Shown: positions 1-7,164, numbered from the stretch's first letter. The stretch is 20,220 nucleotides of DNA from a virus (IMGVR_UViG_3300030382_002811:1-20220); one strand, 5' to 3'. A program made the numbers and translations. The notes: a model not told the origin generated them from the sequence alone.

Positions 1-95
1 CGAGTAAGCAGAGACGATACCGTATTCCCGAAACCTGCTTTCTTAATTCCTTCCGTTGAAATGCTGCTTAAAGTGGGTGGTGTCGGTGCGGCCAT
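1..95 (-). CDS. Partial CDS, probable phage structural (tail/adaptor-like) protein, N-terminus only
   Basis: An ATG at 95, preceded by GGAG with a 7-base gap, opens a frame that runs off the left edge after 31 codons. The protein begins MAAPTPPTLSSISTEGIKKA and continues with a G/T/S/L-rich stretch. From memory, a Pro/Thr start followed by TEG(L/I)KKAG is common at the N-terminus of structural proteins in phages with N4-gp56 capsids, often placed as head-tail adaptor or tail proteins. That assignment is inference. The gene overlaps the 3' end of the HNH endonuclease gene by 53 bases in another frame, so its ribosome binding site lies inside the nuclease coding region. The C-terminal part is outside the window. 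Confidence 0.6.
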   Translation of the reverse strand, partial: MAAPTPPTLSSISTEGIKKAGFGNTVSSLLT

Positions 96-618
96 AATTT
101 GTCTCCATATCTACTATGCGTTTACAGTGCGTGACAAATTCTTTGTAGGTCAAATCCATTTTCATCCAATTACAAGTTTTGCAACATGAAACCAAATTGT
201 TAAATTCGTATTCCTTGATATTTTCTACCCTGTCTATTCCTATGTTTCCTAAATTACTTATTTCACAACCACAATATTCGCATGGAATATTTGCGAATGA
301 TACGAATTGTTCAAAAGTTAGTTCAAAAGAAATACCTCTCTTCTTAGCATTTGTTTTATAGCCATAAAAAGTTCTTCGCTCTGGATTGTCTTTCCAATAT
401 CTTTTGTCATTAATGCTCTTGTCATTCTTAACCTGCTCAAAAGATTTTTTATAATCATCTCTCGACTGAATACCCTTTGAACGCCTATACACCTCTCCTC
501 TATCCTGTTTGCAATGGATACATACATAGCTATAAACTTTAAACTGTCCTTCAGACCAGTTCTCATTAAGAACCAATGGTGAGTCACAGTCCTTGCAATA
601 ATGTATAATAAATGGCAT
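43..618 (-). CDS. HNH endonuclease, free-standing, homing-type
   Basis: This 191-aa protein is a probable DNA-nicking or cutting enzyme of the HNH superfamily. The N-terminus carries a possible zinc ribbon (C8/C11 with C33/C36). The middle part has the Lys/Arg-rich stretch that often precedes phage HNH domains (around 80-100). The nuclease core follows: C113-x2-C116, then GIDRV with D129/R130, N141, C146-x2-C149, N150 and K153, matching the pattern Cxx C...DR...N..CC..CN..K. The start ATG at 618 has GAAAGG seven bases upstream. It is the last complete gene of the operon, and its 3' end overlaps the start of the next gene. Such genes are usually selfish mobile elements between late phage genes, though some assist DNA packaging. 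The nuclease call is secure; the biological role is not. Confidence 0.88.
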   Translation of the reverse strand: MPFIIHYCKDCDSPLVLNENWSEGQFKVYSYVCIHCKQDRGEVYRRSKGIQSRDDYKKSFEQVKNDKSINDKRYWKDNPERRTFYGYKTNAKKRGISFELTFEQFVSFANIPCEYCGCEISNLGNIGIDRVENIKEYEFNNLVSCCKTCNWMKMDLTYKEFVTHCKRIVDMETNYGRTDTTHFKQHFNGRN

Positions 619-633
619 TAAATACCTTTCGCC

Positions 634-1206
634 TTACTTGTAGAAATAATTTTTATTTTCTAACTTAACTAAATCATTGTCCTCCAGTTCCTTGATAATT
701 GCATCATAAATAGGTTTCGTTTTTCTTTTAGCCGCCATGTTCTTGCCATCCATTCCTAACGATTTCGTAAAGGAAGTATGGTTTAATCCTCCATTGCTCA
801 ATAAGGCCTTAGCTTTTTCGCCTGCTGGAGTTGTTAGCTCTTTAAATCTGTTAGCATTGGACTGCTTGACATCCTGAGAAACATTTGGTCTGCCTACTGT
901 CGTTGCCTTTGTCTGGTCTCCAGCTTCAGTAGCTTCCTCTAAAGTCACTATCTTTTGGTCTATTTGCTGAGGCTGCATTCGCTCCTGATGAGACTTTAAT
1001 GTATGGTCTCTTATAAGGTCATAAGGCTCTACATTCCTGTACTCATGCCTCTTGTCTTTTCCGTTATAATATCTTTCAACCCCATTTTCCTTTTCAACAT
1101 AAAAATTACATTCATTTTTGTTAGCAGATTGAAACCCTTTCCAATAGCCCACAGATTTTACCTCCCTTTTTTGTTTACGATATTCAGCAATTTGAAATTC
1201 ATACAT
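634..1206 (-). CDS. Hypothetical 190-aa phage protein
   Basis: I do not recognise this protein. The N-terminal third is rich in Tyr, Asn, Lys and Arg. A Gln/Thr-rich, probably flexible linker lies near residues 75-120. The C-terminal part (about 145-190) looks helical, with the sequence PIYDAIIKELEDNDLVKLE, which would fit a small winged-helix-like or adaptor fold; this is only an impression. The start ATG at 1206 shares bases with the TAA stop of the preceding gene (TAATG), so it is probably translated by re-initiation; the ribosome binding site itself is weak. It sits in a run of small genes between virion-like genes and the HNH gene, so a minor virion or assembly role is possible. Confidence 0.6.
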   Translation of the reverse strand: MYEFQIAEYRKQKREVKSVGYWKGFQSANKNECNFYVEKENGVERYYNGKDKRHEYRNVEPYDLIRDHTLKSHQERMQPQQIDQKIVTLEEATEAGDQTKATTVGRPNVSQDVKQSNANRFKELTTPAGEKAKALLSNGGLNHTSFTKSLGMDGKNMAAKRKTKPIYDAIIKELEDNDLVKLENKNYFYK

Positions 1207-1376
1207 TATTTCTTTTTCTCAATAAAACCCTCAGAATACTTAGGCACTGAGACCTCTGGATTCTCAGGGTCATATCTTACTTGCTTTTTGTCACTCTCCC
1301 ACATTCTCCCATTATCGTCAATGTAGCGAGCAATCTCTTGCTTTTTATCATTCTGGAATCCGATTGACCTACCCAT
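1206..1376 (-). CDS. Small hypothetical protein, 56 aa
   Basis: This short hydrophilic protein has no recognisable domain. A longer frame exists upstream to 1454, but the start is placed at 1376 (or the adjacent ATG at 1379) because AGGAGG lies six bases before 1376. That choice also reduces the overlap with the preceding gene to a few bases (ATGATGGGTAG). The protein is rich in Lys, Asp and Glu, with a YIDDNGRMWESDKKQ segment and a C-terminal VPKYSEGFIEKKK tail. The stop overlaps the next ATG (TAATG). Function unknown; the tight coupling on both sides supports a real gene in the late operon. Confidence 0.6.
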   Translation of the reverse strand: MGRSIGFQNDKKQEIARYIDDNGRMWESDKKQVRYDPENPEVSVPKYSEGFIEKKK

Positions 1377-1602
1377 CATTTGCCTCCTTTTTAGGTTCTT
1401 TCTTTGGAGCTGGAGCTTCAATCTCTTTTTCCAATGCAGCAATCCTGTCCTCATAATGACCGATGGCTTTGTTTGCAGCCGCTATAGCCTCCGTCTTTAT
1501 ATCAATATAACCCAACAGCTCTTCTATCTGCTGCCTCTTCGATTCCTTCGGGTCTTTTGCAGCCTGAACCTGTGCTTGAATCTCGTCTCGAATCTTTCCC
1601 AT
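1369..1602 (-). CDS. Small coiled-coil protein, 77 aa
   Basis: The protein is almost entirely helical in character. Residues about 5-60 have heptad-like spacing (KRQQIEELLGYIDIKTEAI and then EDRIAALEKEIE), followed by a Pro/Lys-rich charged tail (PAPKKEPKKE). The start is set at the ATG at 1602, where GGAGGG precedes by about eight bases, rather than the ATG at 1617, which has no ribosome binding site. There is no membrane segment or catalytic motif. A structural or scaffolding-like role is possible for such a small late coiled coil, but nothing in the sequence decides it. Confidence 0.6.
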   Translation of the reverse strand: MGKIRDEIQAQVQAAKDPKESKRQQIEELLGYIDIKTEAIAAANKAIGHYEDRIAALEKEIEAPAPKKEPKKEANDG

Positions 1603-1626
1603 CAGCCTTCCCTCCATTGATAAGGT

Positions 1627-1821
1627 TTATCCATGCGCAATCGGATGATTACCTGAACCCAACCTCTTGCTATTGTCCTCAGTTTTCTTCCTGCGCTGTT
1701 TCATCCTGTCAGTAGCCTCTGCTTTTCTCATTCTTGACGCATTGCCAGCCTCCCTGTGATGGAAGTCAGTTCTATGCTTGTTCGGTATTACATCTAATCC
1801 TATCGCTATTCTATCTGGCAT
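1627..1821 (-). CDS. Small basic hypothetical protein, 64 aa
   Basis: This is a small, strongly basic protein with many His and Arg residues, for example a TDRMKQRRKK segment near residues 37-46. It has no cysteine pair, membrane helix or recognisable fold. AGGAGAACAAA directly precedes the ATG, which supports translation. Its charge would suit nucleic-acid contact or low structural order, but I do not recognise a family. It lies in line with its neighbours, with a 12-base gap to the upstream gene. Confidence 0.55.
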   Translation of the reverse strand: MPDRIAIGLDVIPNKHRTDFHHREAGNASRMRKAEATDRMKQRRKKTEDNSKRLGSGNHPIAHG

Positions 1822-1833
1822 TTTGTTCTCCTG

Positions 1834-2058
1834 TTAGAGTCTTTTATCTGAAGGGTTCTTAGGTTTATTAAAACTCTTACTCCTTGCACGAGCAGCAGCA
1901 TGAGCCTCTGTCTGAGTTGTAAATCCATGACCTAATCTTTTTGTTTTAATAGCATGGTCTACTGCTGCCCTCTTACCGACCTTTTTCCCACCTATAACTG
2001 ATTTAATATTAAAAAACTTGTCGTCTATTCCTACAGTTATTGTCTGTTCATGTGACAT
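1834..2058 (-). CDS. Small conserved-type phage protein, 74 aa
   Basis: The protein begins with a short beta-rich part (QTITVGIDDKFFNIKSVIGG). A helical, Lys/Arg/Ala-rich segment follows, ending in EAHAAARARSKSF. From memory, this layout (ligand-like N-terminal strands with FxIxxVxxG, then an AAxxRSxxF helix) recurs in small proteins near phage tail genes, but I cannot name the family. AGGAGAGGAG lies about seven bases before the ATG, a strong ribosome binding site. The start overlaps the end of the upstream gene by 22 bases. Confidence 0.6.
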   Translation of the reverse strand: MSHEQTITVGIDDKFFNIKSVIGGKKVGKRAAVDHAIKTKRLGHGFTTQTEAHAAARARSKSFNKPKNPSDKRL

Positions 2059-2432
2059 AAATTCTCCTCTCCTTTCTTTTGTTGTAATTTCTGGTTTAGC
2101 AATTCAAAAGGTTTGTTTAGCAATAGTGCCTCAAAAACTTCTACGGCAATTTCATCGCTCCACATAGTCCTTATAGCAGATGGAAAACGTAATGCAACAT
2201 TAAAATCGCTTTCTGTGAAAGTTTCTTCAGATGGCATTCCTGCCAATTCTCCGCTATCTCCCTTGACTCCATCATTAAAAACTCCAATATCAAACGGTTT
2301 GTCCTCCTGCTGACGCTTCATTATTGCTTCGGTCTGCATAGACATCATTCCTAATGGAGTTTTCTCACCATTATCCTCTATCCTGAAGTCTGCTCCGCCT
2401 TCAACCCTACTGTCTGACTTTATATGTGGCAT
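2037..2432 (-). CDS. Hypothetical late phage protein, about 131 aa
   Basis: The open frame extends upstream to 2528, but the start is placed at the second of two adjacent ATGs (2432; the first is at 2435) because GGGGAG lies six bases before it. The longer form would overlap the YkgJ-type gene by over 100 bases. The protein is acidic and Met/Glu-rich. It is probably flexible up to residue 85 and then more folded, with a W and a hydrophobic helix (IAVEVFEALLLNKPFELLNQ). No domain is recognised. Its place among small genes after a virion-like protein suggests a minor structural or assembly role, which is inference. Confidence 0.55.
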   Translation of the reverse strand: MPHIKSDSRVEGGADFRIEDNGEKTPLGMMSMQTEAIMKRQQEDKPFDIGVFNDGVKGDSGELAGMPSEETFTESDFNVALRFPSAIRTMWSDEIAVEVFEALLLNKPFELLNQKLQQKKGEENLCHMNRQ

Positions 2433-2700
2433 CATGGACTCCCCAACATTGTTTCTTGCCGTTCTTCTCTCTCGGATAATCTCTGCATACTTTTGGTCTC
2501 TGGTTATAAATCTCACACCTGCGACCATCGAAATGCTTACATACAGTTCCTATCCGAAACTTTGCCTTAAACTCATTTCCTACCTTGACAACTTCAACTC
2601 CAAAATTACTATAAAACCTTGCCTCATCTTCTGGCAAGCAGACAGATATATTTGCACCAACGCAACACTGACCACAACCTATGCAAGCCCATTTATCCAT
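2407..2700 (-). CDS. YkgJ-type cysteine-cluster protein
   Basis: This 97-aa protein carries the Cys pattern of the YkgJ / zinc- or iron-chelating family: C6-x2-C9-x2-C12-C13 (CIGCGQCC), then C54, C62 in RRCEIYNQRP and C72 in VCRDYP. The CxIYxxRPxxCRxYP block is the signature second half of this family. Members are thought to bind a metal, and their biochemical function is poorly known. The ATG shares bases with the stop of the upstream virion-like gene (TAATG), so it is coupled to structural gene translation. Phages carry copies, but a role in virion assembly is unproven. The family call is confident; the function is not. Confidence 0.85.
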   Translation of the reverse strand: MDKWACIGCGQCCVGANISVCLPEDEARFYSNFGVEVVKVGNEFKAKFRIGTVCKHFDGRRCEIYNQRPKVCRDYPREKNGKKQCWGVHDATYKVRQ

Positions 2701-3563
2701 TAGTTGTCCACCACCATTAAGTCAAAACCTGCTGTCATATCTGTACTATTAGTGCCTGACCTTATTTGCACTTTCATAATAGCGGGGCCGACAAATATTT
2801 TAGGTATCCAAAATTGTATAGACCTTGCTGAAGTTCCAGCGCCAACAAAGCCAAAAGTATGCTTCGTAACAAATCCAGTTATCTCTTCATCTGGCCTTGT
2901 GTTTACACATAAATCACAATCAGCAACTCCAGTTGAGCCACCACCTTTATTGTAATTTCCATAGAGTCTGCCAAGGTAAGCTGTCTGTATAGAAGGAATA
3001 CCATATATAGCCATTTGGGTTTGTCCTTGCCCTGCCCTTATACGAGAAGTCACAGTTCCATCTGTGTCGGCTGTGGCTTTAATAGTTCCTACGTTTGGTG
3101 GAGTGTCACCCCATGTTATAACTTCCATTCTATGAATTATGACATAAGCATTTGTTGTTGGAACATCTGTAGTTCCATTCATTTCTATTGTTTCACTAAT
3201 TTCAGCAGTATCCCAATCTGGTAAGCCGCTTATTCTGACAGTTCTTGCTCCATCACCCAAGATAGTATCGTTGGCATCTGAGGATGCTAACTGATGTATT
3301 CTGGCTGCTGTGGGAGCTAACCATATTAATGAGTCTCCACCAGAAGCGAGGTGATGTCCACCATCCCATATATCTGCTGTTATACCATTTTGAATTTGAA
3401 TGTTTCTACCATACTTATTGACACCCATGTGACCAGAGACTTCACCAGCAGCTACAGCTATATTGAAATCTTTCGCAACAACCATTGGCATATTGCGCAG
3501 ATGTTTTACCCCATAAGGCACATTGTTTTCATCTTTGAACCAAATCTCTGCATCATTGCTCAT
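2700..3563 (-). CDS. Probable virion structural protein, beta-rich, 287 aa
   Basis: This 287-aa protein is rich in Gly, Thr, Val, Ile and Asn with few charged helices, as expected for a beta-sandwich tail, fibre or capsid-associated protein. A conserved-looking segment near residues 43-70 (GEVSGHMGVNKYGRN, then a QIQNG.TADIWDGG stretch) resembles N-termini seen in environmental phage structural proteins. The C-terminal half has regular strands of the kind ITGFVTKHTFGF and SIQFWIPKIFVGPAIMKVQI. Its start overlaps the end of the GT9 gene by 11 bases. It follows the sugar-modification island and may be one of its protein substrates: it is Ser/Thr/Asn-rich and presumably exposed. Structural role likely; exact position in the virion unknown. 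Confidence 0.65.
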   Translation of the reverse strand: MSNDAEIWFKDENNVPYGVKHLRNMPMVVAKDFNIAVAAGEVSGHMGVNKYGRNIQIQNGITADIWDGGHHLASGGDSLIWLAPTAARIHQLASSDANDTILGDGARTVRISGLPDWDTAEISETIEMNGTTDVPTTNAYVIIHRMEVITWGDTPPNVGTIKATADTDGTVTSRIRAGQGQTQMAIYGIPSIQTAYLGRLYGNYNKGGGSTGVADCDLCVNTRPDEEITGFVTKHTFGFVGAGTSARSIQFWIPKIFVGPAIMKVQIRSGTNSTDMTAGFDLMVVDN

Positions 3564-4599
3564 TTTTCCATTCCTTATAATGTCGTTCTATTTCGTTTTT
3601 AACAACTTCATATTTTAAATTAGCCATACATAATGGTGTTTTTAACTTATCATGTAATGGACAAGATTCAAGAGTATAATGCAATTGGTGGCAAGGGTAA
3701 CATGGAGTATCATATTCACTGGCGTGTAGCTCGGAACAGTTCTTCCAGTATTTAGTAAGGTTTTCTTCAGACGAATGAGAAAGCAATACAATCTTTGGCG
3801 TGTCATAGCAACCTGCTCCATTAAGTATCCCTGTTTCACTTCCTACCACCAAGTCTACATACTTCGTCATTAATAATGCTTGCCGTATCGACCATTTGTC
3901 CGACCTGCACTTTACTCTCGGATGTTCCCATTCGAGCATCACGCTTACTGCGTCACCTACTGTTATAAATACTATGTCATTATAATCTCTCAACAACCAA
4001 TCGCAAACTAATTGCGTGTACGGGTAGTTCTTGTGGAAAGAACTTCCTGCAAGCGACCACATGACAACAAATTGCTTGGCTCTTCTTGGCTTCTTAATGA
4101 ACGCTTTGGCAAGTTGGTGTTCAAGTGAGGTGAAGAAGAGTTCACCGTTCCTCCCTGTGATTTCAGGGAATCCAGCAATTGCGAACTGTTCGTCGTAATA
4201 ATTTTTATTGCATTTCTCATGTCTTACTTCATGCTCCCATCCAAATTCTTTACTTCCTTCAATCTTGAGTAGCCCACCTTCAACTGAGCCAGAAAGATTA
4301 ATGAACTTGTCGTAACCTTTAGACAGATTCTCCCAATACTCCCCAAGTTTTTCATTCGGTATTTCATCATCTTGCTGGATTAGAAATTTGTCTATGTTCG
4401 GATTGTGCCTCAGGACACTCTGCGCTCTCGGAGTCATGTTCATCGTCACATGGTAGCCCAACTGCTTTAAGTGACTCAATAAAGCTGTAAGCATAATTAC
4501 ATCTCCGAAAGCTCCGTACCTGACTACGCATACCGTTTTTCCTTCCATTGGCTTCGGTTTTTTCCATTGTTGTTGCCATATCCTGTCTGGTAAGTTCAC
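3553..4599 (-). CDS. Glycosyltransferase family 9 (heptosyltransferase-like)
   Basis: This 348-aa protein has the GT-B layout of the ADP-heptose:LPS heptosyltransferase family. The N-terminal domain carries VVRYGAFGDVIMLTALLSHL (D33 corresponds to the catalytic Asp of the GDxxxxxP-like motif). The C-terminal domain has VVGSETGILNGAGCYDTPKI (about 251-270), the usual donor-binding block, followed by a Cys cluster C300-x2-C303...C313. Family members transfer a sugar from an ADP- or other nucleotide-sugar to LPS core or related acceptors. Donor and acceptor here are unknown. Translation starts at GTG (4599), which overlaps the sulfotransferase stop (GTGA) and has AGAGG four bases upstream. It is the last gene of the island and overlaps the next virion-like gene. 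A phage-borne GT9 enzyme is unusual. Confidence 0.85.
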   Translation of the reverse strand: MNLPDRIWQQQWKKPKPMEGKTVCVVRYGAFGDVIMLTALLSHLKQLGYHVTMNMTPRAQSVLRHNPNIDKFLIQQDDEIPNEKLGEYWENLSKGYDKFINLSGSVEGGLLKIEGSKEFGWEHEVRHEKCNKNYYDEQFAIAGFPEITGRNGELFFTSLEHQLAKAFIKKPRRAKQFVVMWSLAGSSFHKNYPYTQLVCDWLLRDYNDIVFITVGDAVSVMLEWEHPRVKCRSDKWSIRQALLMTKYVDLVVGSETGILNGAGCYDTPKIVLLSHSSEENLTKYWKNCSELHASEYDTPCYPCHQLHYTLESCPLHDKLKTPLCMANLKYEVVKNEIERHYKEWKNEQ

Positions 4600-5228
4600 G
4601 CAACCTCTTTCTCATTAAACTCTCCATTCTGCACAGTGTTACTCCTGTCTGGTTTTCGAGCTATTCCTCCGACTATTGGAATATTTATTCTTTTAGAAAT
4701 ATGCCTGATTGTTTTATCAAACCGAGAACATAAATCTTCATAGCGAACATAAATAATATTATGCCCTGCCATCCGTTCCTTCCAGCTTGCCTTATGCCCG
4801 TTCCATCTCGCCAGCATTGACGGATACTGTTTATACTGGTAACGCATACATCCGCCATAAGGCTCTGCAATTTTAAGCTCCTCTATGTCTTTGCATTTAG
4901 CAGCTTCATCCCAAACAATACTATTCCAATGTTTCAGGCAACTTTTAAACATACTGTCCTCTGACCTGTAAATGTAAAATACATGAGCAAACTTCAATAC
5001 TTCCTCTATCACGGGCTGGAAGAAAGCTCCTTCGTAATGAGACTTAACAATATACTTTGGCTCTTTTATGCCTTGCAGCATATTCAATATATTACTTGGT
5101 ACGTGAGGCAGCACAGGCATATCAAGATTAAAGTACGGGAAACTTGTATACCCAAAGTTTAACGCCAGTGAGTTCATCAAGAAATGCGTACCACTGCGTT
5201 CATGTGAATTGACTATCATTAATTTCAT
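4596..5228 (-). CDS. PAPS-dependent sulfotransferase family protein
   Basis: This 210-aa protein (224 aa if read from the ATG at 5270) has the sulfotransferase order of motifs. The 5'-phosphosulfate loop is SHERSGTHFLMNSL (about 8-21). KSHYEG follows, with H64 at the position of the catalytic His. The 3'-phosphate site FYIYRSEDSMFKS has R88 and S96. YVRYEDL lies at 160-166. Near the C-terminus is an ARKPD...NGEFNEKE segment, where family members have the RKGxxGxW loop. The enzyme should move a sulfo group from PAPS to a hydroxyl or amine; the neighbours point to a sugar or glycosylated protein. The start at 5228 is preferred because AAGGAG lies about 13 bases upstream, though it is not decisive. 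The stop overlaps the GT9 start. It needs host PAPS, as no sulfate activation gene is seen. Confidence 0.82.
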   Translation of the reverse strand: MKLMIVNSHERSGTHFLMNSLALNFGYTSFPYFNLDMPVLPHVPSNILNMLQGIKEPKYIVKSHYEGAFFQPVIEEVLKFAHVFYIYRSEDSMFKSCLKHWNSIVWDEAAKCKDIEELKIAEPYGGCMRYQYKQYPSMLARWNGHKASWKERMAGHNIIYVRYEDLCSRFDKTIRHISKRINIPIVGGIARKPDRSNTVQNGEFNEKEVA

Positions 5229-5352
5229 ATTTTTTATCATGCTCCTTGCAAGCACATTCATAGGTTTCAATTAACAATTTATCAAATCTTTGTTCGATTT
5301 TTAATATAGTTAGCTGAAAATTACATTCTTTGCAAATTATCTGTAAAGTCAT
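5200..5352 (-). CDS. Small Cys-pair (zinc-ribbon-like) protein, 50 aa
   Basis: A 50-codon ORF begins at ATG 5352 with GAGGGATT directly before it and ends at TGA 5200. It encodes an N-terminal C-x2-C (CKEC, residues 7-10) and a C-terminal C-x-C (CAC, 33-35) separated by a helical segment (LKIEQRFDKLLIE), the layout of a small zinc ribbon. It fills the otherwise empty space between the dehydrogenase and the sulfotransferase and overlaps the start of the latter. Its final codons contain the AAGGAG that may serve the sulfotransferase, which suggests coupled translation. Function unknown. Confidence 0.6.
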   Translation of the reverse strand: MTLQIICKECNFQLTILKIEQRFDKLLIETYECACKEHDKKYEINDSQFT

Positions 5353-5386
5353 AATCCCTCAATAATAAGGCTGGACTGTTGCTCAT

Positions 5387-6208
5387 TCAAGGTGTCGTAC
5401 TGCCAGCCATTGTTAATCTCTCTACTAATTTAATTGACTTTGCTGCTTCATGTTTACTAACTCCCTTGCCGTTCTTAAAGTCCTCGTAGACTTTTAAATG
5501 AAGATTCTCAAATCGTTTAGCAAGGTTGTATGGTTTCCCATCTACGACTAAAGTTCTTATTTGTGTATCCATTGGTTGATGTAGATAGAACTCCCAAAAC
5601 ACTGATGCTTTTTGAAATTCAATCGTTCCTATGGAATGATGACCTTCACTCAATACAATATTATTTGAGAGAACATTACCAAACAACCACTGCATCAAAT
5701 CGAAATAATGAATCCCAATATTAAATAAAAGACCGCCCGATTTTTTTTCTTGTCCTTTCCACCCTTCCCAATAGAATTTTCCACGATTTATGAGCAGTTG
5801 CAACCTAACCTTATGTCCTGAAGTTATTTTTTTCTTTAGCTCAATCATCTCAGGATTGTGCCGAAGCTGCAAGACAGTCCTCGTTCCATTCATCATTCCA
5901 ATATATTTACTATCTATTGTCAATGGTTTTTCGCATAAGACTTTCTTCCCACGCTTCTCACATTCTACAATCATTGGAGGATGCAAGTGATTAGGAGTGC
6001 AGATAGCAACATTATCAACTAACTTAAACTCTGGAACATTCACCATCGTAAGCCAGTTGTTAGTACAAAAAACATTGCCAGTTATTTTACTAAACTTACT
6101 CAAGTCATTATCGCAAGCCATAATAAGCTCATCACCAATGTCCTCGATAGCATCCATGTGGCGTTGCGCTATAAAACCTAAACCTATTATTCCCCACCTT
6201 TCTTTCAT
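5387..6208 (-). CDS. Gfo/Idh/MocA oxidoreductase, WlbA/WbpB-like sugar dehydrogenase
   Basis: This 273-aa protein has an N-terminal NAD-binding Rossmann fold (WGIIGLGFIAQRHMDAI, residues 5-21) and a Gfo/Idh/MocA catalytic domain with the hallmark CEKPL (K94). Further along are LQLRHNPEM, INRGKFYWEGWKG and SGGLLFNIGIHYFDLMQWLF (N163, H167). The last three blocks match, from memory, UDP-N-acetyl-2-amino-2-deoxyglucuronate dehydrogenase (WlbA/WbpB). That enzyme oxidises C3 of UDP-GlcNAcA en route to 2,3-diacetamido sugars of O-antigens. It is some 40 residues shorter than the usual 310-odd, the loss lying in the C-terminal half. The ATG overlaps the upstream GT4 stop (ATGA) and AAGGGAG precedes it. 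No aminotransferase or acetyltransferase partner is seen, so partners must be host-encoded or the substrate differs. Confidence 0.85.
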   Translation of the reverse strand: MKERWGIIGLGFIAQRHMDAIEDIGDELIMACDNDLSKFSKITGNVFCTNNWLTMVNVPEFKLVDNVAICTPNHLHPPMIVECEKRGKKVLCEKPLTIDSKYIGMMNGTRTVLQLRHNPEMIELKKKITSGHKVRLQLLINRGKFYWEGWKGQEKKSGGLLFNIGIHYFDLMQWLFGNVLSNNIVLSEGHHSIGTIEFQKASVFWEFYLHQPMDTQIRTLVVDGKPYNLAKRFENLHLKVYEDFKNGKGVSKHEAAKSIKLVERLTMAGSTTP

Positions 6209-7164
6209 TTATTCTCCCTTAATTTGTCAGCTTGGCAATCAGGACAATTATCAATCTCTTCTTTAGATGTTTTATCATGCACTATGGGTTTTTTCGTCAA
6301 ACCTTCAGTTGCTAATGCGTAAACCCTCTCATAGTTGCTCCATCCAAAATACCTCTTAACTCTGTTTCTATACATTATTGCATCATAATCAGAAGATGGT
6401 AATAGCATTTGTACAGCTTCCTCTACTGTATCAAATACACAGTCGCCAAACTGTTCTCTTGAGCCAGCCCAATTATGCACCACTGGCTTAATCCCTTTCG
6501 CCATAGCTTCTATTACGCTGTTTGGACTTCCTTCACTTATAGCTGTTGACAGAAGGTAGTTTTTATCTTTTAACCAGAAATTCATGTTGCCTATTTCACC
6601 TTCAAAATAAAAACGCTTCTTCATTGACCTGCAAATATTGTTGAGATAGTCCACAGTAGCACCGCATTGGATTGCTCCAGCTAAATGCAAAGAATAATCA
6701 TCTGGTAACTTTTGCATTATCTGAATGGCAAGGGGAAGGTTTTTCTTTTGGTTTATATAGCCAACTACTGCCACTTTTTTTCCATGAGTCTTTTCTTGAA
6801 AAGTCCAATCATTTACATCAACACCATTATAAATAACTGTCGGCTTAACGCCAGTGCGCTCCTCAAACCCTTTAGCAAGATAGTCATTAACCATAATTAC
6901 TTTATCTACTTTTTCCCAATTAAGAGATTCTATTACTTGAGAATAGTATTCATACCTTCTTACGAAAACAATATATCGTGAGTTCTTTGGACTTCCATTG
7001 ATAAATCTAAAGGTATCCTCATTGCACCAGTGAAAAATCATTAAATCGTCACAATCTTTTATGGGGGCTTTGGTTATTGATACTTCCCAATCGTTGTCCT
7101 CAAATATCTTTGTATATCCCTTTAACCACTGCATCTTGAAAGGCGACACCATTTGCACTCTCAT
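6205..7164 (-). CDS. Glycosyltransferase family 4 (GT-B fold)
   Basis: This 319-aa protein is a compact GT4 enzyme. The N-terminal domain is short. The linker region has TVIYNGVDVNDW (about 109-120). The C-terminal Rossmann domain contains VVGYINQKKNLPLAIQIM (donor-site region) and the EX7E motif SEGSPNSVIEAMAKG with E211 and E219. Such retaining enzymes transfer a sugar from a nucleotide-sugar to a glycan or other acceptor; donor and acceptor are not readable here. A C-terminal CPDC pair (residues 308-311) is an odd addition. The ATG overlaps the stop of the preceding 56-aa gene (ATGA), with GGGGGAAAAT upstream. The absence of membrane helices suggests a cytoplasmic enzyme. Confidence 0.87.
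   Translation of the reverse strand: MRVQMVSPFKMQWLKGYTKIFEDNDWEVSITKAPIKDCDDLMIFHWCNEDTFRFINGSPKNSRYIVFVRRYEYYSQVIESLNWEKVDKVIMVNDYLAKGFEERTGVKPTVIYNGVDVNDWTFQEKTHGKKVAVVGYINQKKNLPLAIQIMQKLPDDYSLHLAGAIQCGATVDYLNNICRSMKKRFYFEGEIGNMNFWLKDKNYLLSTAISEGSPNSVIEAMAKGIKPVVHNWAGSREQFGDCVFDTVEEAVQMLLPSSDYDAIMYRNRVKRYFGWSNYERVYALATEGLTKKPIVHDKTSKEEIDNCPDCQADKLRENK

Noticed and set aside
2433-2528. Longer start for the 131-aa gene
   Set aside because: It would overlap the Cys-cluster gene by more than 100 bases, while GGGGAG fits the ATG pair at 2432/2435.
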